From Salinicoccus sp. YB14-2 (GTDB lineage Bacteria; Bacillota; Bacilli; Staphylococcales; Salinicoccaceae), in assembly GCF_001265075.1 (NCBI RefSeq), contig NZ_LFKO01000002.1, positions 1,068,203-1,132,202 on the forward strand: a stretch of DNA of 64,000 nt. Direction: 5' to 3'. Position 1 is the first letter of the stretch; every line of letters begins with the position of its first letter. Shown in pieces: positions 1 to 9,776 of this stretch. Below the pieces are notes generated by a model. The model was not told the DNA's origin. It searched no databases and was given only the letters and a program-made list of their open reading frames with translations. The translations under genes were made by a program, and so were the position numbers.

Positions 1-150
1 ACCGTCCCGGAGCATGGGATGAGCCGTACACAGCCTAACGGACCGTCCCGGAGCATGGGATGAGCCGTACAACGGCTAACGGACCGTCCCGGAGCATGGG
101 ATGAGCCGTACAACGGCTAACGGTCCGTCCCGGAGCATGGGATGAGCCGA
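1..150. repeat. 41-bp hairpin repeat array 1 (family A, cut by window edge)
   Basis: Four tandem units at about 41-bp spacing. Each contains CGTCCCG, a five-base loop (gagca) and TGGGATG, which can pair as a 7-bp stem with G-T pairs. The outer arms read CGGAC and AGCCGTA. The T in TGGGATG is specific to this array, so its units have been homogenised together. The array lies just downstream of the minus-strand gene ending at 168 and may continue to the left of the window. Confidence 0.9.
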
Positions 151-167
151 TAAGGCATCAAGAAAGC

Positions 168-1061
168 CTAGAAATGGTAGTAGATCAGGTCGTTCAGATG
201 GATATCGTCGGTCAGGTTGGATATTTCTTTGTCAAGGTTGGTCAAAGTGTGGCCCAAGTATTCGAATGTGGTGGTGCGCCGTTTGAAATTCAAGTCGATG
301 GAGATGACGAATCCATCGTGATGGTGGTGATACATGGTAATCGGGTTGGATTCGTCGACGTTGTATGTCTCTTTGCCATTCAACAGTTCGACTTCCTCCG
401 AAGCTGAATCATCCTCCACTTCCGCGTCGAGCCTGCCGCCATACACCGCCGGCGCGCCGGTCACAACAATCCCCACGCCTTCAAGGCTGTTCACGACTTC
501 CTGCATGGATTCATCCCAGTCGGATATTGCGACGATCATGTAGTCCGGGTCTTTATTATCATAAATATAACGTAGAGTGCGGCGCAGGGATTCGGCGATG
601 TCCGTCACACGGAAGAGATCATCATCGCCCGCGTCGAACTCGCCGGCATAGCCGCTCACGTACGCGAGGCGCATGCCGTTGATGTCGATGAGTTTGTAGG
701 GCTCGCCGAAAAACGATTCCTTCGTATTCGGGTGGCCGATGTTGCAGTTCATGAACGGATAGCGTGCGAAACCGACGGCTCGGCGAAGCTTGGACACGTT
801 CGACAGATCGCGGTGGTTCAGCACCGCGAAGTTGTAGCCCATGTAATTCATCGCGGTGACACTGGGATTGCGGCGGCCGCGCAATTCCTGGTCGATGCCG
901 AGTGTACCGCCGAGGTCCCCGAGCAGCACGTGGTAATTGTCGTCGGGATTGATGCCGCCGGCGTACCTTGAAACTTTGGACAGGGAAACGTCGTCGCTCA
1001 TGCCGAGCTTGCCGCCGAGATGCTGGGTCAATATCAGTTTGACCGTAAAAAATTCCTGCAT
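168..1061 (-). CDS. Metallophosphatase/5'-nucleotidase-like pseudoenzyme
   Basis: A 297-aa protein whose layout follows the N-terminal metallophosphatase domain of 5'-nucleotidases of the YunD kind, but with decayed metal-binding motifs. Where the family has D-x-H near the N-terminus it reads ILTQHLGG. The GD motif survives in LLGDLGG. GNHE is reduced to LNHRD. The later His motifs (SHLG and GSHTHH) are replaced by ISDWD and TGAPAV. A His run (MYHHHHDG) lies near residue 245. There is no signal peptide or membrane segment. The SD AAGGAGGG precedes the ATG, and the gene starts 19 nt after the potassium channel gene, so the two are probably cotranscribed. The fold assignment is inferred from motif order; loss of phosphatase activity is likely but unproven. 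Confidence 0.7.
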   Translation of the reverse strand: MQEFFTVKLILTQHLGGKLGMSDDVSLSKVSRYAGGINPDDNYHVLLGDLGGTLGIDQELRGRRNPSVTAMNYMGYNFAVLNHRDLSNVSKLRRAVGFARYPFMNCNIGHPNTKESFFGEPYKLIDINGMRLAYVSGYAGEFDAGDDDLFRVTDIAESLRRTLRYIYDNKDPDYMIVAISDWDESMQEVVNSLEGVGIVVTGAPAVYGGRLDAEVEDDSASEEVELLNGKETYNVDESNPITMYHHHHDGFVISIDLNFKRRTTTFEYLGHTLTNLDKEISNLTDDIHLNDLIYYHF

Positions 1062-1080
1062 AATAAAGCCCTCCTTGAAT

Positions 1081-2439
1081 TTATCCTACCATAATGCGTT
1101 CTTCCGGGAACTGGTGCGAGTGTTTTTTCTGTCTGCCCCCGATGAAGAAGATGAATGACACAAAGCCGATGCGGCCGATGAACATGAACGCGATGATGAT
1201 CAGTTTGCTGAGTGCGGATAAGTCTTCGGTGATGCCGGTGGATGTCCCGGCGGTGCCGAACGCACTCGTCACTTCGAATAATATGTGCACCACTTCGAAC
1301 CGGCCATTTTCTATGAAAACGATCGAAGTCACGCCGGCGAAGACGAGAAATACTGCGAGTGAAATGACGGCGAAAGCGCGCTCGATATCCGCACGCGCGA
1401 TGTTCCGCTTGAACGCATGGATTTTACTGTGGCCGCGGCTGAACGAGATCAGGAACAAAAGCAGTATCGCAAATGTCGTCGTCCTGATCCCGCCGCCGGC
1501 CGAACTCGGGCTCGCCCCGATGAACATGAGCGCACTCATGAACATCTGCGTCGCCTCGCTCAGCTGTTCGATCGGCACCGTTGTGAGCCCGCCGCTGCGG
1601 GATGTGACGGATAAGAACATGCTGTTCATCATCGCGCCGGTGATGCCGTATTCCTTGAAGTAGTCCTGCCACTCCGAGATGAAAATCATGACGGCACCGA
1701 CGACGAACAATGCGCCGTACGTCGATGTCGTTATTTTGGTAAATAAAGAAAACCGGAAATGTTTGCGCCGTCTCGACAAATAGTTCCGGACTTCAATCAG
1801 TACCGGATAACCGATCGACCCGAGCACGATCTGGATCATCACCGGCAGCTGTATATGGTATGCCGTGTCATATCCTGTGAGCGAAGTGGAAAACAGATCC
1901 AGTCCACCGTTCGTCGTTGCAGAAATCGACAGGAAGACACTGTGCATCAGTGCGTAATTGAAATCGCCCGAGCCTGTTAGAAATACGATGAAATAATAAA
2001 TCGCACCGAGCAGCTCGATGATGAAGATCAGCACGATGATATCGATGATCAGCTTGACCCCGCCTGAAATTTTATACTGATTCGTATCCACCATAATCTG
2101 CATGCGTTCGCGTAAGCCGATCTTCTGGCCGAGTATGAGCCAGACTATCGTCCCCATCGCCATGATGCCAACACCGCCGAGGTTCATGATGAACATGATG
2201 ACGGCATAACCCGGCACAGTGAATGTCTCCGCGATATCCATCGTACTGAGGCCCGTGACGCTGAGCGCAGAGGATGCGATGAACAGAACATCTATGAATT
2301 CGATGGTATCATAATCCACGCGGTAGAATACCGGTATCAGAAGAAGCAGCGTCGCTGCCGAAACCGCAATTAAATAGTAAAAGAATATCAGCCGCTGAGG
2401 ACTGTAGTTTTTGATTCGCGCAAGCATCTTTCTGAACAT
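1081..2439 (-). CDS. TrkH/KtrB-family potassium channel subunit
   Basis: A 452-aa polytopic membrane protein of the TrkH/KtrB superfamily, the K+-translocating subunit of Ktr systems, which work with a cytoplasmic RCK subunit (KtrA/KtrC) not encoded here. The four pore-loop repeats are visible as SVTGLSTMD, ATTNGGLDLF, SRSGGLTTV and GTAGTSTGI, each carrying the expected filter glycine. The length fits KtrB (about 450 aa). The start is the ATG preceded by GAGGGG. A homologous gene lies beside htrA and terC in staphylococci. The htrA terminator at 2495-2523 separates it from the upstream gene, so it probably has its own promoter and is followed directly by the pseudoenzyme gene. Confidence 0.9.
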   Translation of the reverse strand: MFRKMLARIKNYSPQRLIFFYYLIAVSAATLLLLIPVFYRVDYDTIEFIDVLFIASSALSVTGLSTMDIAETFTVPGYAVIMFIMNLGGVGIMAMGTIVWLILGQKIGLRERMQIMVDTNQYKISGGVKLIIDIIVLIFIIELLGAIYYFIVFLTGSGDFNYALMHSVFLSISATTNGGLDLFSTSLTGYDTAYHIQLPVMIQIVLGSIGYPVLIEVRNYLSRRRKHFRFSLFTKITTSTYGALFVVGAVMIFISEWQDYFKEYGITGAMMNSMFLSVTSRSGGLTTVPIEQLSEATQMFMSALMFIGASPSSAGGGIRTTTFAILLLFLISFSRGHSKIHAFKRNIARADIERAFAVISLAVFLVFAGVTSIVFIENGRFEVVHILFEVTSAFGTAGTSTGITEDLSALSKLIIIAFMFIGRIGFVSFIFFIGGRQKKHSHQFPEERIMVG

Positions 2440-2494
2440 CTGCTGAATCCCCTCTCAAGAAGCAATATGAATTTTATTTTACTATAAAAAGTAA

Positions 2495-2523
2495 AAAAAG
2501 CCGACTCCATTTTGAGTCGGCTG
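2495..2523 (-). terminator. Intrinsic terminator after htrA
   Basis: AGCCGACTC and GAGTCGGCT form a perfect 9-bp stem around a six-base loop, followed on the minus strand by a run of seven T. Confidence 0.9.
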
Positions 2524-2532
2524 TGAATTCCA

Positions 2533-4806
2533 TTATTCGAGCGTGACCGTGACAGTCTGCTGTTCGCCGCCACGGTAGAATTCGACCGTCATTTCGTCGC
2601 CCGGCTGCTTTTCGTAGTACAGGTACTGTCTGAGTTCAATCATGTTGCCCACCTGGTTGCCGTCGAGTGCGGTCACGAGGTCGAGCTGCTGCATGCCTAC
2701 ATTTGCTGCAGGTGAGCCCGGCTGGACGCTTGAGATGACGACGCCGGAATTGACGTCTTCAGGCAGGTTCATCTCGCTCTGAAGGACTTCAGGCGGGATG
2801 GTGTACAGATCCTGAAGTGTCACGCCGAAGAACGGTCTCTGAACTTCGCCGTTTTCTTCGATCTGGCTGACGACTTTCTGCACTTCGTTTGCCGGAATCG
2901 CGAATCCGATGCCTTCGACCTGCGGCATGCTGATCTTCATCGAGTTGATGCCGATGAGATTGCCGTTCGAGTCGATGAGCGCACCGCCGGAGTTACCCGG
3001 GTTGATGGCCGCATCGGTCTGGATGACGTTCGCTTCCCAGTCGTAACCGCCGTCGCCGTCAAGGTCGACCGGCACCGAGCGGTCGAGGCCGGAGACGATG
3101 CCCTGTGATACCGAGCCTGAGAATGCCTCGCCGAGCGGTGAACCGATGGCGATGGCCGTCTGGCCGACCGTCAGTGCGTCGCTGTCAGCGAAATCAAGTG
3201 TGCCTTCCACCTGCTCGCTTGATATCGATAATACGGCGAGGTCCGTCCAGACGTCCGTACCGACGACATTCGCCGTTGCTGTTTCGCCGTTCTGCATATT
3301 GACCTGCAGTTCTTCCGCACCTTCGACGACGTGGAAGTTCGTCACGATATACGCAGTGTCGCCTTCCGTTTTGTAGATGACGCCGGAACCGATGCCCGCT
3401 TCTTCAGGCTCAGTCTGCTGCGTCTCGGCATCTTCGCCGAAAATTCCCGGCAGGAGTGAATCGACTCTTTGCAGGTTGATGACGGAAACGACGGAATCAC
3501 GGGAGGCTTCGATTGCCTGTGTCGCTTCGGTATCTGTCGCTTCACCGTCAGCTGACTGATCCGCTTCTTCTGCGGTACCCGCTTCCTGCTCGTTCGTTGC
3601 GGTTTCTTCCGGCGCATCGCCGCTGAATACATTGAACAGCAGTAAGACGAGCAGCGCACCGAGTATACCGGCGATCAGCGGTATGAGGAACGAGCGGAAA
3701 AATCCGCCGCCGCCCCCGCCGCCTTTTTTGCCGCGGTTGTTATTATTGTTGCCGTTGTTGTTATTATTGCCGTTATTATTATTGTCGTTTCCTGCACCGG
3801 CACCGATTGGCGGCACGGTACCGTAAAAACTATTGTTGTTGTCGGATGATTTCGGGTCGCCTTTGATGACGCGCCCTTTTTTATCCCGCTGGATCCGTTT
3901 CATGGATTCAGTATTTTGCTGAGCCGCTTGCGGGTCGCTGCCGTTTTGGTTGTTGCTGCTGCCTTGGTTGCTGCCGTTATTGCTGGCGCTCGCACCTTTC
4001 GCAGCTCTGCCTGAAGCGGCCGCGGCTGCCGTGCCGCCGAAGATGGCACTTTTCGGCGTGTCATCTTCCGGTCCGTACTGCGGTGCGTCCGCTGCGGGAT
4101 ATGGCGGCACTGCCTGGTTCCGGGGATTTTCAGTTGATCCCGGTGTTTTCTCCTGGCCGGATGTTTCCGAGTACGCCGAATCTCTTGAGTGGCGTGGTGT
4201 TTCCGGCTGTGCTGCCTCTCCGGAATCGGGGGATTTGTAACTATATGCCGAATCCCGAGACGTGTCAGCGTTCGCCGAGTCCCCTGAATTCTGGGAGGGT
4301 GCCGCAGATTCCTGCGCTTCCCTGTTTACCCGGCGTTCGCTGGCGTCCGGTTCGTCCGGACGCACGGTTTCATCACGGTCTCGTCCGTTCAAATCTCTGC
4401 TGCGGTCTTTATTTCCAGAACGGTCTTCAATCGGTTCTTCTGCGCGCAGCACTTCATCCGCCTGTCCGCCCGGGACGGATTCCTTGGGCTTTGACGTCCC
4501 TGATGTATAGACATCCTGGTAGCCGTCGTCCGGCTGTTTTTCATCTATATCCAGATCTTCGTATCCATAGACCGGATCATGGGACCTGTTGTCATTTTCT
4601 TCAATATATTCCCGTCTTGTTTCCGCTGCTGATTTCGTTGGCTTCTGTTCATTGCTGTGTCGTTCAATCTCTTCTGAATGATTATTGTCATCAGAGTCTG
4701 CAGCGTAACCGTATGGCGCCATCGGCTGCTGTCCGTCTTCAGTGAAGATGCGGCGGCGGCGTTTGTAACGGTCTCTAGGAATCACATGTTTTTTATCATT
4801 CTCCAC
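2533..4806 (-). CDS. htrA: HtrA-like membrane-anchored serine protease with PDZ domain
   Basis: A 757-aa DegP/HtrA-family protease for extracytoplasmic protein quality control. Residues 1 to about 365 are a hydrophilic, low-complexity, probably cytoplasmic region ending in Asn and Gly runs. One transmembrane segment spans about 371-393. The trypsin-like domain follows, with triad H492 (NFHVVEG), D522 (TDLAVLS) and S606 (PGNSGGAL). A PDZ domain occupies roughly 655-757. The length resembles the long staphylococcal HtrA-like protein (about 770 aa), not the short Bacillus forms (about 450 aa). The start is a GTG preceded by AGGAGG at good spacing. It is monocistronic by the look of its terminator. 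The Asn/Gly stretch near 3690-3830 is the likeliest place for length variation between strains. Confidence 0.95.
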   Translation of the reverse strand: MENDKKHVIPRDRYKRRRRIFTEDGQQPMAPYGYAADSDDNNHSEEIERHSNEQKPTKSAAETRREYIEENDNRSHDPVYGYEDLDIDEKQPDDGYQDVYTSGTSKPKESVPGGQADEVLRAEEPIEDRSGNKDRSRDLNGRDRDETVRPDEPDASERRVNREAQESAAPSQNSGDSANADTSRDSAYSYKSPDSGEAAQPETPRHSRDSAYSETSGQEKTPGSTENPRNQAVPPYPAADAPQYGPEDDTPKSAIFGGTAAAAASGRAAKGASASNNGSNQGSSNNQNGSDPQAAQQNTESMKRIQRDKKGRVIKGDPKSSDNNNSFYGTVPPIGAGAGNDNNNNGNNNNNGNNNNNRGKKGGGGGGGFFRSFLIPLIAGILGALLVLLLFNVFSGDAPEETATNEQEAGTAEEADQSADGEATDTEATQAIEASRDSVVSVINLQRVDSLLPGIFGEDAETQQTEPEEAGIGSGVIYKTEGDTAYIVTNFHVVEGAEELQVNMQNGETATANVVGTDVWTDLAVLSISSEQVEGTLDFADSDALTVGQTAIAIGSPLGEAFSGSVSQGIVSGLDRSVPVDLDGDGGYDWEANVIQTDAAINPGNSGGALIDSNGNLIGINSMKISMPQVEGIGFAIPANEVQKVVSQIEENGEVQRPFFGVTLQDLYTIPPEVLQSEMNLPEDVNSGVVISSVQPGSPAANVGMQQLDLVTALDGNQVGNMIELRQYLYYEKQPGDEMTVEFYRGGEQQTVTVTLE

Positions 4807-4861
4807 ACTTTTTCCTCCTAGCTTGTCAACTTGCTTATTCTACATTATAAGATTAAAACGC

Positions 4862-5665
4862 TTATACTTCCACTGATTCGCCGTCGTATGGATTTTTATT
4901 TTTACTGCTGAACCAGCCGACGAGTATCACAATGACCATCACTGACCAGAAAATCACTTTCCATGTCGTTGAATGCGGGAATTCGTGCGGAATGATGCCG
5001 ATCGCTTCGTGTGCGAGTGAGAGCACCATCAGTTTGATGCCGACCCAGCCGACGATGATGAAGGCTGCGACTTCAAGTCCCGGGCGGCGGGCAAGGACGC
5101 CGACGAACCATGTTGCGAAGAAACGCATGATGATGACACCGACGAGACCGCCGATGACCATGACTGTATACTGGCCGGCGTTGACGCCGAAGAAGTCGCC
5201 GCCGATTTCAGGCAGCGCGAGCGCGATGGCCGCCGCTGCAAGGATCGAATCGACTGCGAATGCGATATCCGCGAGCTCCACTTTGAACACCGTCATCCAA
5301 AAGCCGCTGCCTTTTTTCGGTTCAGCGTCTTTCGCCTTGTCCGCCTGTTCGTCCGCAGGGTTTTTATTTTCATTATTCGATTTAATGATTTCGTATAAAT
5401 GCGAGCCTGAGACCCACAGCAGGTAAAGTGCGCCGATCGCCTGCATCCACCACCACTGGACGAGCCAGACGAGGAGCAGGATGGCGATCATCCTGAAGAC
5501 GAATGCACCGACCAGTCCGTAAAATAGTGCTTTCTTCCGTTCTTTCGGTTCCAGATGTCTGACGAGCACCGCGAGGACGACAGCGTTATCTGCTGCGAGC
5601 AGTCCTTCGAGGACGATCAGGACGATCAGGACCCAGCCGTATTCCAATAATAATGCCATATCCAT
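4862..5665 (-). CDS. TerC-family membrane protein (likely Mn2+ exporter)
   Basis: A 267-aa integral membrane protein of the TerC family, whose YceF/YkoY-type members export manganese, often to metallate secreted proteins. About seven hydrophobic segments are visible, along with the acidic membrane motifs LEGLLAADNAVVLA and ELADIAFAVDSILA typical of the family. I chose the internal ATG at 5665 because AGGAGGT lies 8 nt upstream; an ATG ten codons earlier has no such site. The leader at 5705-5985 looks like a yybP-ykoY manganese riboswitch, which supports the manganese role and predicts induction by Mn2+. Substrate is inferred, not shown by sequence. Confidence 0.9.
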   Translation of the reverse strand: MDMALLLEYGWVLIVLIVLEGLLAADNAVVLAVLVRHLEPKERKKALFYGLVGAFVFRMIAILLLVWLVQWWWMQAIGALYLLWVSGSHLYEIIKSNNENKNPADEQADKAKDAEPKKGSGFWMTVFKVELADIAFAVDSILAAAAIALALPEIGGDFFGVNAGQYTVMVIGGLVGVIIMRFFATWFVGVLARRPGLEVAAFIIVGWVGIKLMVLSLAHEAIGIIPHEFPHSTTWKVIFWSVMVIVILVGWFSSKNKNPYDGESVEV

Positions 5666-5704
5666 AAATATGTACCTCCTAATGTTTGTATCCATTCAGA
5701 CAAC

Positions 5705-5985
5705 AAAAAAGAGACCCATCGCAGAACGTACAAAAGATATTCTTTAGTACGTTTTGCCAAAGGTCTCACGGTCCAACGAATGTGGGCGGCGGATGTTGCG
5801 TGCCGGATGGCTCGTCGTTCACTACACCGGGTCCGATTTATGAAATAAAAGCCGAAATCTGGAGCCGTAATGACGATGTAATGATAGTCTGTTGCTGTTG
5901 TTTTCAGTAAATGGCTGTGGCTCTTTATCGCTGCCGTCAAGCTGTTCTTACTGATGCGTCCAGACTAGTGTTACTCCCCTTTTTC
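5705..5985 (-). promoter_or_regulatory. yybP-ykoY-type manganese riboswitch with terminator, upstream of terC
   Basis: Read on the minus strand, the leader begins AAAAAGGGGAGTAAC, matching the conserved 5' AAAGGGGAGUA of yybP-ykoY aptamers. It ends with GAGACCTTTGGC, a long hairpin and GGTCTCTTTTTT. AAAGG at the 5' end can pair with CCTTT at the 3' end to close the aptamer (P1), in competition with the GAGACC/GGTCTC terminator stem at 5711-5767. The gene behind it is TerC, a classic member of this regulon. At about 280 nt it is longer than most examples. I did not fold the middle part. Confidence 0.75.
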
Positions 5986-6200
5986 AAAACTAAATTTTAG
6001 TTATTGATAAGGATCTATTTAATTGTCGTTTCATCGATAAACTAAATATATCCGATAACTCAGCGGTTGTAAAGGGGATAGCTGAATGAAAACGCTTCCT
6101 ATGGTGGGATTGTGTGTTTTTGCTGATTTGGCAGGGGTTGAGGGGGCGGTTTTTCAATAAATTTATTAATGGTTTGTTTCTGATTATTGATTTTCATCTT
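5986..6200. other. Intergenic DNA upstream of the terC leader, little recognised
   Basis: AT-rich sequence that must hold the terC promoter; a weak minus-strand candidate is TTAAAT, 17 nt, TAAAAT ending near 5995. A 24-codon plus-strand ORF at 6086-6160 has a passable SD (AAAGGGGA) but no recognisable product, so I do not call it. Confidence 0.4.
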
Positions 6201-6477
6201 TAACGGACCGTCCCGCGCAGCGGGATGAGCCGTACAACGGCTAACGGACCGTCCCGGGCAGTGGGATGAGCCGTACAACGGCTAACGGACCGTCCCGGGC
6301 AGTGGGATGAGCCGTACAACGGCTAACGGACCGTCCCGCGCAGCGGGATGAGCCGTACAACGGCTAACGGACCGTCCCGCGCAGCGGGATGAGCCGTACA
6401 ACGGCTAACGGACCGTCCCGGGCAGTGGGATGAGCCGTACAACGGCTAACGGACCGTCCCGGACAGCGGGATGAGCT
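6201..6477. repeat. 41-bp hairpin repeat array 2 (family A, 7 units)
   Basis: Seven tandem 41-bp units between the terC leader and prfC. Each has CGTCCCG and CGGGATG (or TGGGATG) arms with loops cgcag or ggcag. Two loop types alternate irregularly, so units have been exchanged within the array. GCCGT-aca-ACGGC in the linker forms a second small hairpin. Confidence 0.93.
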
Positions 6478-6504
6478 AATAGACTGATTCCGGACATCCT
6501 TCCC

Positions 6505-6550
6505 ATAAAAAAACACCCGTCTAATCGATAAACATCGGCCAGGCGGGTGC
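6505..6550 (-). terminator. Intrinsic terminator after prfC
   Basis: CACCCG and CGGGTG form the base of a hairpin, followed on the minus strand by seven T. Confidence 0.85.
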
Positions 6551-6562
6551 AGTCTCCACACG

Positions 6563-8125
6563 CTACAATAAGCTGTATAATTTTATTTCCGGGAATTTGT
6601 CGCTGAACCAGCGTGTGGCAAATTCATTTTCGAACAGAAATACCTGATTATCGTAACGGTCGAGCACGAGGTTTGAACGCGGTGAGTTCATGCTTTCCTT
6701 GATGTCCTCTTCATTCTCGATCCAGCGGGCAATCTTCTTGCCGATCGGCTCCATCACGACGTCGGTGTTGTACTCGTTTTTCATGCGGTGTTCGAACACT
6801 TCGAACTGCAGCTGGCCGACCGCGCCCAAAATCGGCTGGTTGGTATGAAGGGTTTTGTAATACTGGATCGCGCCCTCCTGCACAAGCTGCTCGATGCCTT
6901 TATAGAAGTGTTTCTGCTTCATGACGTTTTTCGCGGACACTTTCATGAACAGCTCCGGCGTAAACTGCGGCAGGTTCTCGAACTCGACCTTTTTACCGCC
7001 GGCACCATGCAGCGTATCCCCGATCTGATAATTCCCCGTATCATACAGACCGATGATATCGCCCGCATAAGCCTCATCAACGGTCTCGGTATCATCGGCC
7101 ATGAACATCGTGGCACGCGACACTTTCGTCTTCTTGCCGGTCCGGGCAAGCACCGCATCCATACCGCGCGTGAACTTGCCGCTCACAATGCGCATGAACG
7201 CGAGCCGGTCACGGTGTTTCGGATCCATGTTCGCCTGTATTTTGAAAATAAAACCGCTGAAGCCTTCATCTGTCGGTGTCACTTCGGTTCCGGACGCCGT
7301 CTTTCTGGCAGTCGGCATCGGCGCGAAATCGACGTACGTATCGAGAAATTCCTCAATACCGAACGTGGATAATGCCGAGCCGAAGAACACAGGCGTCAAA
7401 TCACCGTTCGAAATTTTCTCCTTATCGAAATCATCGCCCGCTTCTTCCACCAGCATGAACTCCTCGAGTGCCGTCTGGTATGCCTCATCTTCAGTGATTG
7501 CGTGTTCCGCCTCCAACTCGTAATCATCGTTCAGCTGGAGCATCTCCTCTTCACGGAAAGGATTAATCTGTTTATTTTTACGGTTGATGATGCCGAAGAA
7601 ACTCTGGCCCATGCCGATCGGCCATGTCATCGGATATGTTTCAATTTCAAGCGTCTCTTCAATCTCCTCAAGCAGCTCGAACGGCTCCTTGCCCATACGG
7701 TCGAGCTTGTTGATGAACGTGAAAATCGGAATGCCACGCATGCGGCACACTTTAAAGAGTTTCAAAGTCTGCGGCTCGATACCTTTGGCGGCATCGATGA
7801 CCATGACTGCGGAATCCACCGCCATCAGTGTCCGGTACGTATCTTCCGAGAAATCCTCGTGTCCCGGCGTATCCAGAATGTTGATCTTATAGCCGTCGAA
7901 ATCAAACTGCATGACGGAACTCGTCACACTGATGCCGCGTTCCTGTTCCACTTTCATCCAGTCACTCGTCGCGAACTTGCCGCTCTTTTTACCCTTTACC
8001 GTCCCTGCAGAGCGGATCGCGCCGCCGAACAGGAGCAGTTTCTCGGTCAATGTCGTCTTCCCGGCATCCGGGTGTGAGATGATGGCAAATGTTTTACGTT
8101 TTTTTATTTCATTTTGTAATGTCAT
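6563..8125 (-). CDS. prfC: Peptide chain release factor 3
   Basis: A 520-aa translational GTPase that recycles RF1/RF2 from the ribosome after termination. G1 is SHPDAGKTT at residues 17-25, with DTPGHEDF (G3) and NKLDR (G4) following. The length equals the staphylococcal RF3. The start at 8125 has AAGGAG at good spacing and gives the normal N-terminus [11 protein letters not shown]; the 25 extra codons of the open frame upstream lack a site. It lies 19 nt after the murE stop codon on the same strand, so the pair is probably one transcript, as in Staphylococcus. Confidence 0.97.
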   Translation of the reverse strand: MTLQNEIKKRKTFAIISHPDAGKTTLTEKLLLFGGAIRSAGTVKGKKSGKFATSDWMKVEQERGISVTSSVMQFDFDGYKINILDTPGHEDFSEDTYRTLMAVDSAVMVIDAAKGIEPQTLKLFKVCRMRGIPIFTFINKLDRMGKEPFELLEEIEETLEIETYPMTWPIGMGQSFFGIINRKNKQINPFREEEMLQLNDDYELEAEHAITEDEAYQTALEEFMLVEEAGDDFDKEKISNGDLTPVFFGSALSTFGIEEFLDTYVDFAPMPTARKTASGTEVTPTDEGFSGFIFKIQANMDPKHRDRLAFMRIVSGKFTRGMDAVLARTGKKTKVSRATMFMADDTETVDEAYAGDIIGLYDTGNYQIGDTLHGAGGKKVEFENLPQFTPELFMKVSAKNVMKQKHFYKGIEQLVQEGAIQYYKTLHTNQPILGAVGQLQFEVFEHRMKNEYNTDVVMEPIGKKIARWIENEEDIKESMNSPRSNLVLDRYDNQVFLFENEFATRWFSDKFPEIKLYSLL

Positions 8126-8144
8126 TAAAAATCTCCTTGATACT

Positions 8145-9632
8145 TTATTCTTCCAAATATTCTTTCGGACGATATTTGCGGTACGCCGCATCCAGCGCAA
8201 TCAGGTCGTCGCGGTGCGGCACCTTCACGTAGTTTTCCATGATCTGATACGGCTCGCGGCCCTTGCACGCAAGCACGATCGTGTCGCCAGGCTCACTGAT
8301 TTCAACCGCATAGCGGATGCCCGCGTCGCGGTCGGTGAACGAATGATAATTGTCGCTGCCGGCCCCCGCTTCGAGCAGTTTTACGAGCATCCCTGGGTCG
8401 TCATTCGCCGGATTGTCCGGTGTGAATATCGCGATGTCGGCACGCGTGGCAATCTCGCCCATCTCTTTCGCTTTCGTCGTATCGCGCTCCCCCGTCATAC
8501 CTACTAAAAATAAAAGCCGTCCGGCCGTGAAAGGCTGGATTGTATTCATGATTTTCTCCAGCGCATCCGGCGTGTGGGCGAAGTCGATGATCAAATTGAT
8601 CGGCAGTGACGTATCGAGTACCTCGAGCCTGCCCTCAACCGGCGCCATCACTTCAACCGCCCGGATTATTTTCGCCAGATCATAGCCCTGCAGCCATTCG
8701 CTGATGATCGCCGCCATCAGATTTTGAATGTTGAATTCGCCGATAAACGGTGAGTTGACGAAGAATTCACCTTCCGGTGTATTCAGTGTAAAGTTGAAGC
8801 CTTCCAGACTGCCGTCGATTTCCGTCGGGTAGAAATCGCTCGCACTATCCATGCCGTAAGTGATCACTTCATGCGGCGTCATCCGCTGGTACTGTTCACT
8901 CCACGGGTCGTCGTTGTTCAGAACGACGAATTTACGTTCCTTTACGTCCTGGCCCATCTGTGAAAAGAGCAGCCCTTTCGTATAGCCGTAGTCGTCCATC
9001 GTCGGGTGGAAGTCCAGATGATCCTGCGACAGATTCGTAAATATTGCGATATCGAAGTTGATGCCGTACGGACGGCCGAGCTTCAGGCCGTGCGAAGATA
9101 CTTCCATCGCGAACACTTCCGCGCCTTCCTCCGCCGCTGCGTTCATTCTGTGATGCAGCTTGATCGATTCCGGTGTCGTATTGACGCTGACGTAGCGGTC
9201 GTCGTTGATCATGAAACCGTTCGTCCCGAGGTACGCACTTTCCTTGCCCATCGCCCGGCTTAAACTGTGAATCATCGTTGCCACCGTCGTTTTACCGTTG
9301 GTGCCGGTGACGCCGATCATCGTCATCGCCTCGTGCGGAAAATCATATATATACTCTGCAAACAGTGCGCCGACTTTCGCAGGGTCCTTCACTACGAGTA
9401 TGCCGGCATCGTCGCCGACATCGTAATATCTGTCGCTGATTATGAATCTGCAGCCTTTCTCCAGTACATCCGGTATGAAATTCTGACCGTCGACCAGATG
9501 GCCTTTTATTGCCACAAAAATACTATTACCATCAATTTCGCGTGAGTCTGTAGAAATCTTTTCAACAGCTACGGGGAAATTGCCATATGTTTTCTTGATC
9601 TTCAACAAAGAAAGCAGTGTTTTCGAATTCAA
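8145..9632 (-). CDS. murE: UDP-N-acetylmuramoyl-L-alanyl-D-glutamate--L-lysine ligase
   Basis: A 495-aa Mur ligase that adds the third amino acid to the peptidoglycan precursor in the cytoplasm. The ATP-binding loop [10 protein letters not shown] is present. The motif DNPANDDP marks the lysine-adding staphylococcal type, whereas enzymes adding diaminopimelate have DNPR. I place the start at the TTG at 9632, where AAGGTGGGG lies about 10 nt upstream; this gives a length matching S. aureus MurE (494 aa). The frame is open 12 codons further with no SD. It is divergent from ltaA and cotranscribed with prfC. Confidence 0.95.
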   Translation of the reverse strand: MNSKTLLSLLKIKKTYGNFPVAVEKISTDSREIDGNSIFVAIKGHLVDGQNFIPDVLEKGCRFIISDRYYDVGDDAGILVVKDPAKVGALFAEYIYDFPHEAMTMIGVTGTNGKTTVATMIHSLSRAMGKESAYLGTNGFMINDDRYVSVNTTPESIKLHHRMNAAAEEGAEVFAMEVSSHGLKLGRPYGINFDIAIFTNLSQDHLDFHPTMDDYGYTKGLLFSQMGQDVKERKFVVLNNDDPWSEQYQRMTPHEVITYGMDSASDFYPTEIDGSLEGFNFTLNTPEGEFFVNSPFIGEFNIQNLMAAIISEWLQGYDLAKIIRAVEVMAPVEGRLEVLDTSLPINLIIDFAHTPDALEKIMNTIQPFTAGRLLFLVGMTGERDTTKAKEMGEIATRADIAIFTPDNPANDDPGMLVKLLEAGAGSDNYHSFTDRDAGIRYAVEISEPGDTIVLACKGREPYQIMENYVKVPHRDDLIALDAAYRKYRPKEYLEE

Positions 9633-9776
9633 GTACCGTCCCCACCTTTCAATCTTTATATTATACAATAAACGGTGTCTTTAAAATAGAGATTCACAAA
9701 TAATATTCTACACAAATTTGCTTTCATTGTGATAAAATCACTCTTTGAGAAGCTATAATATTGATGGTGAAAACTT

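Noticed and set aside
2533-4806. Frameshift or fusion in htrA because of its length
   Set aside because: Staphylococcal HtrA-like proteins have a similar long N-terminal region; the frame is continuous.
6086-6160. 24-codon plus-strand ORF with SD-like AAAGGGGA
   Set aside because: Too short, no recognisable peptide, no terminator; chance is likely.
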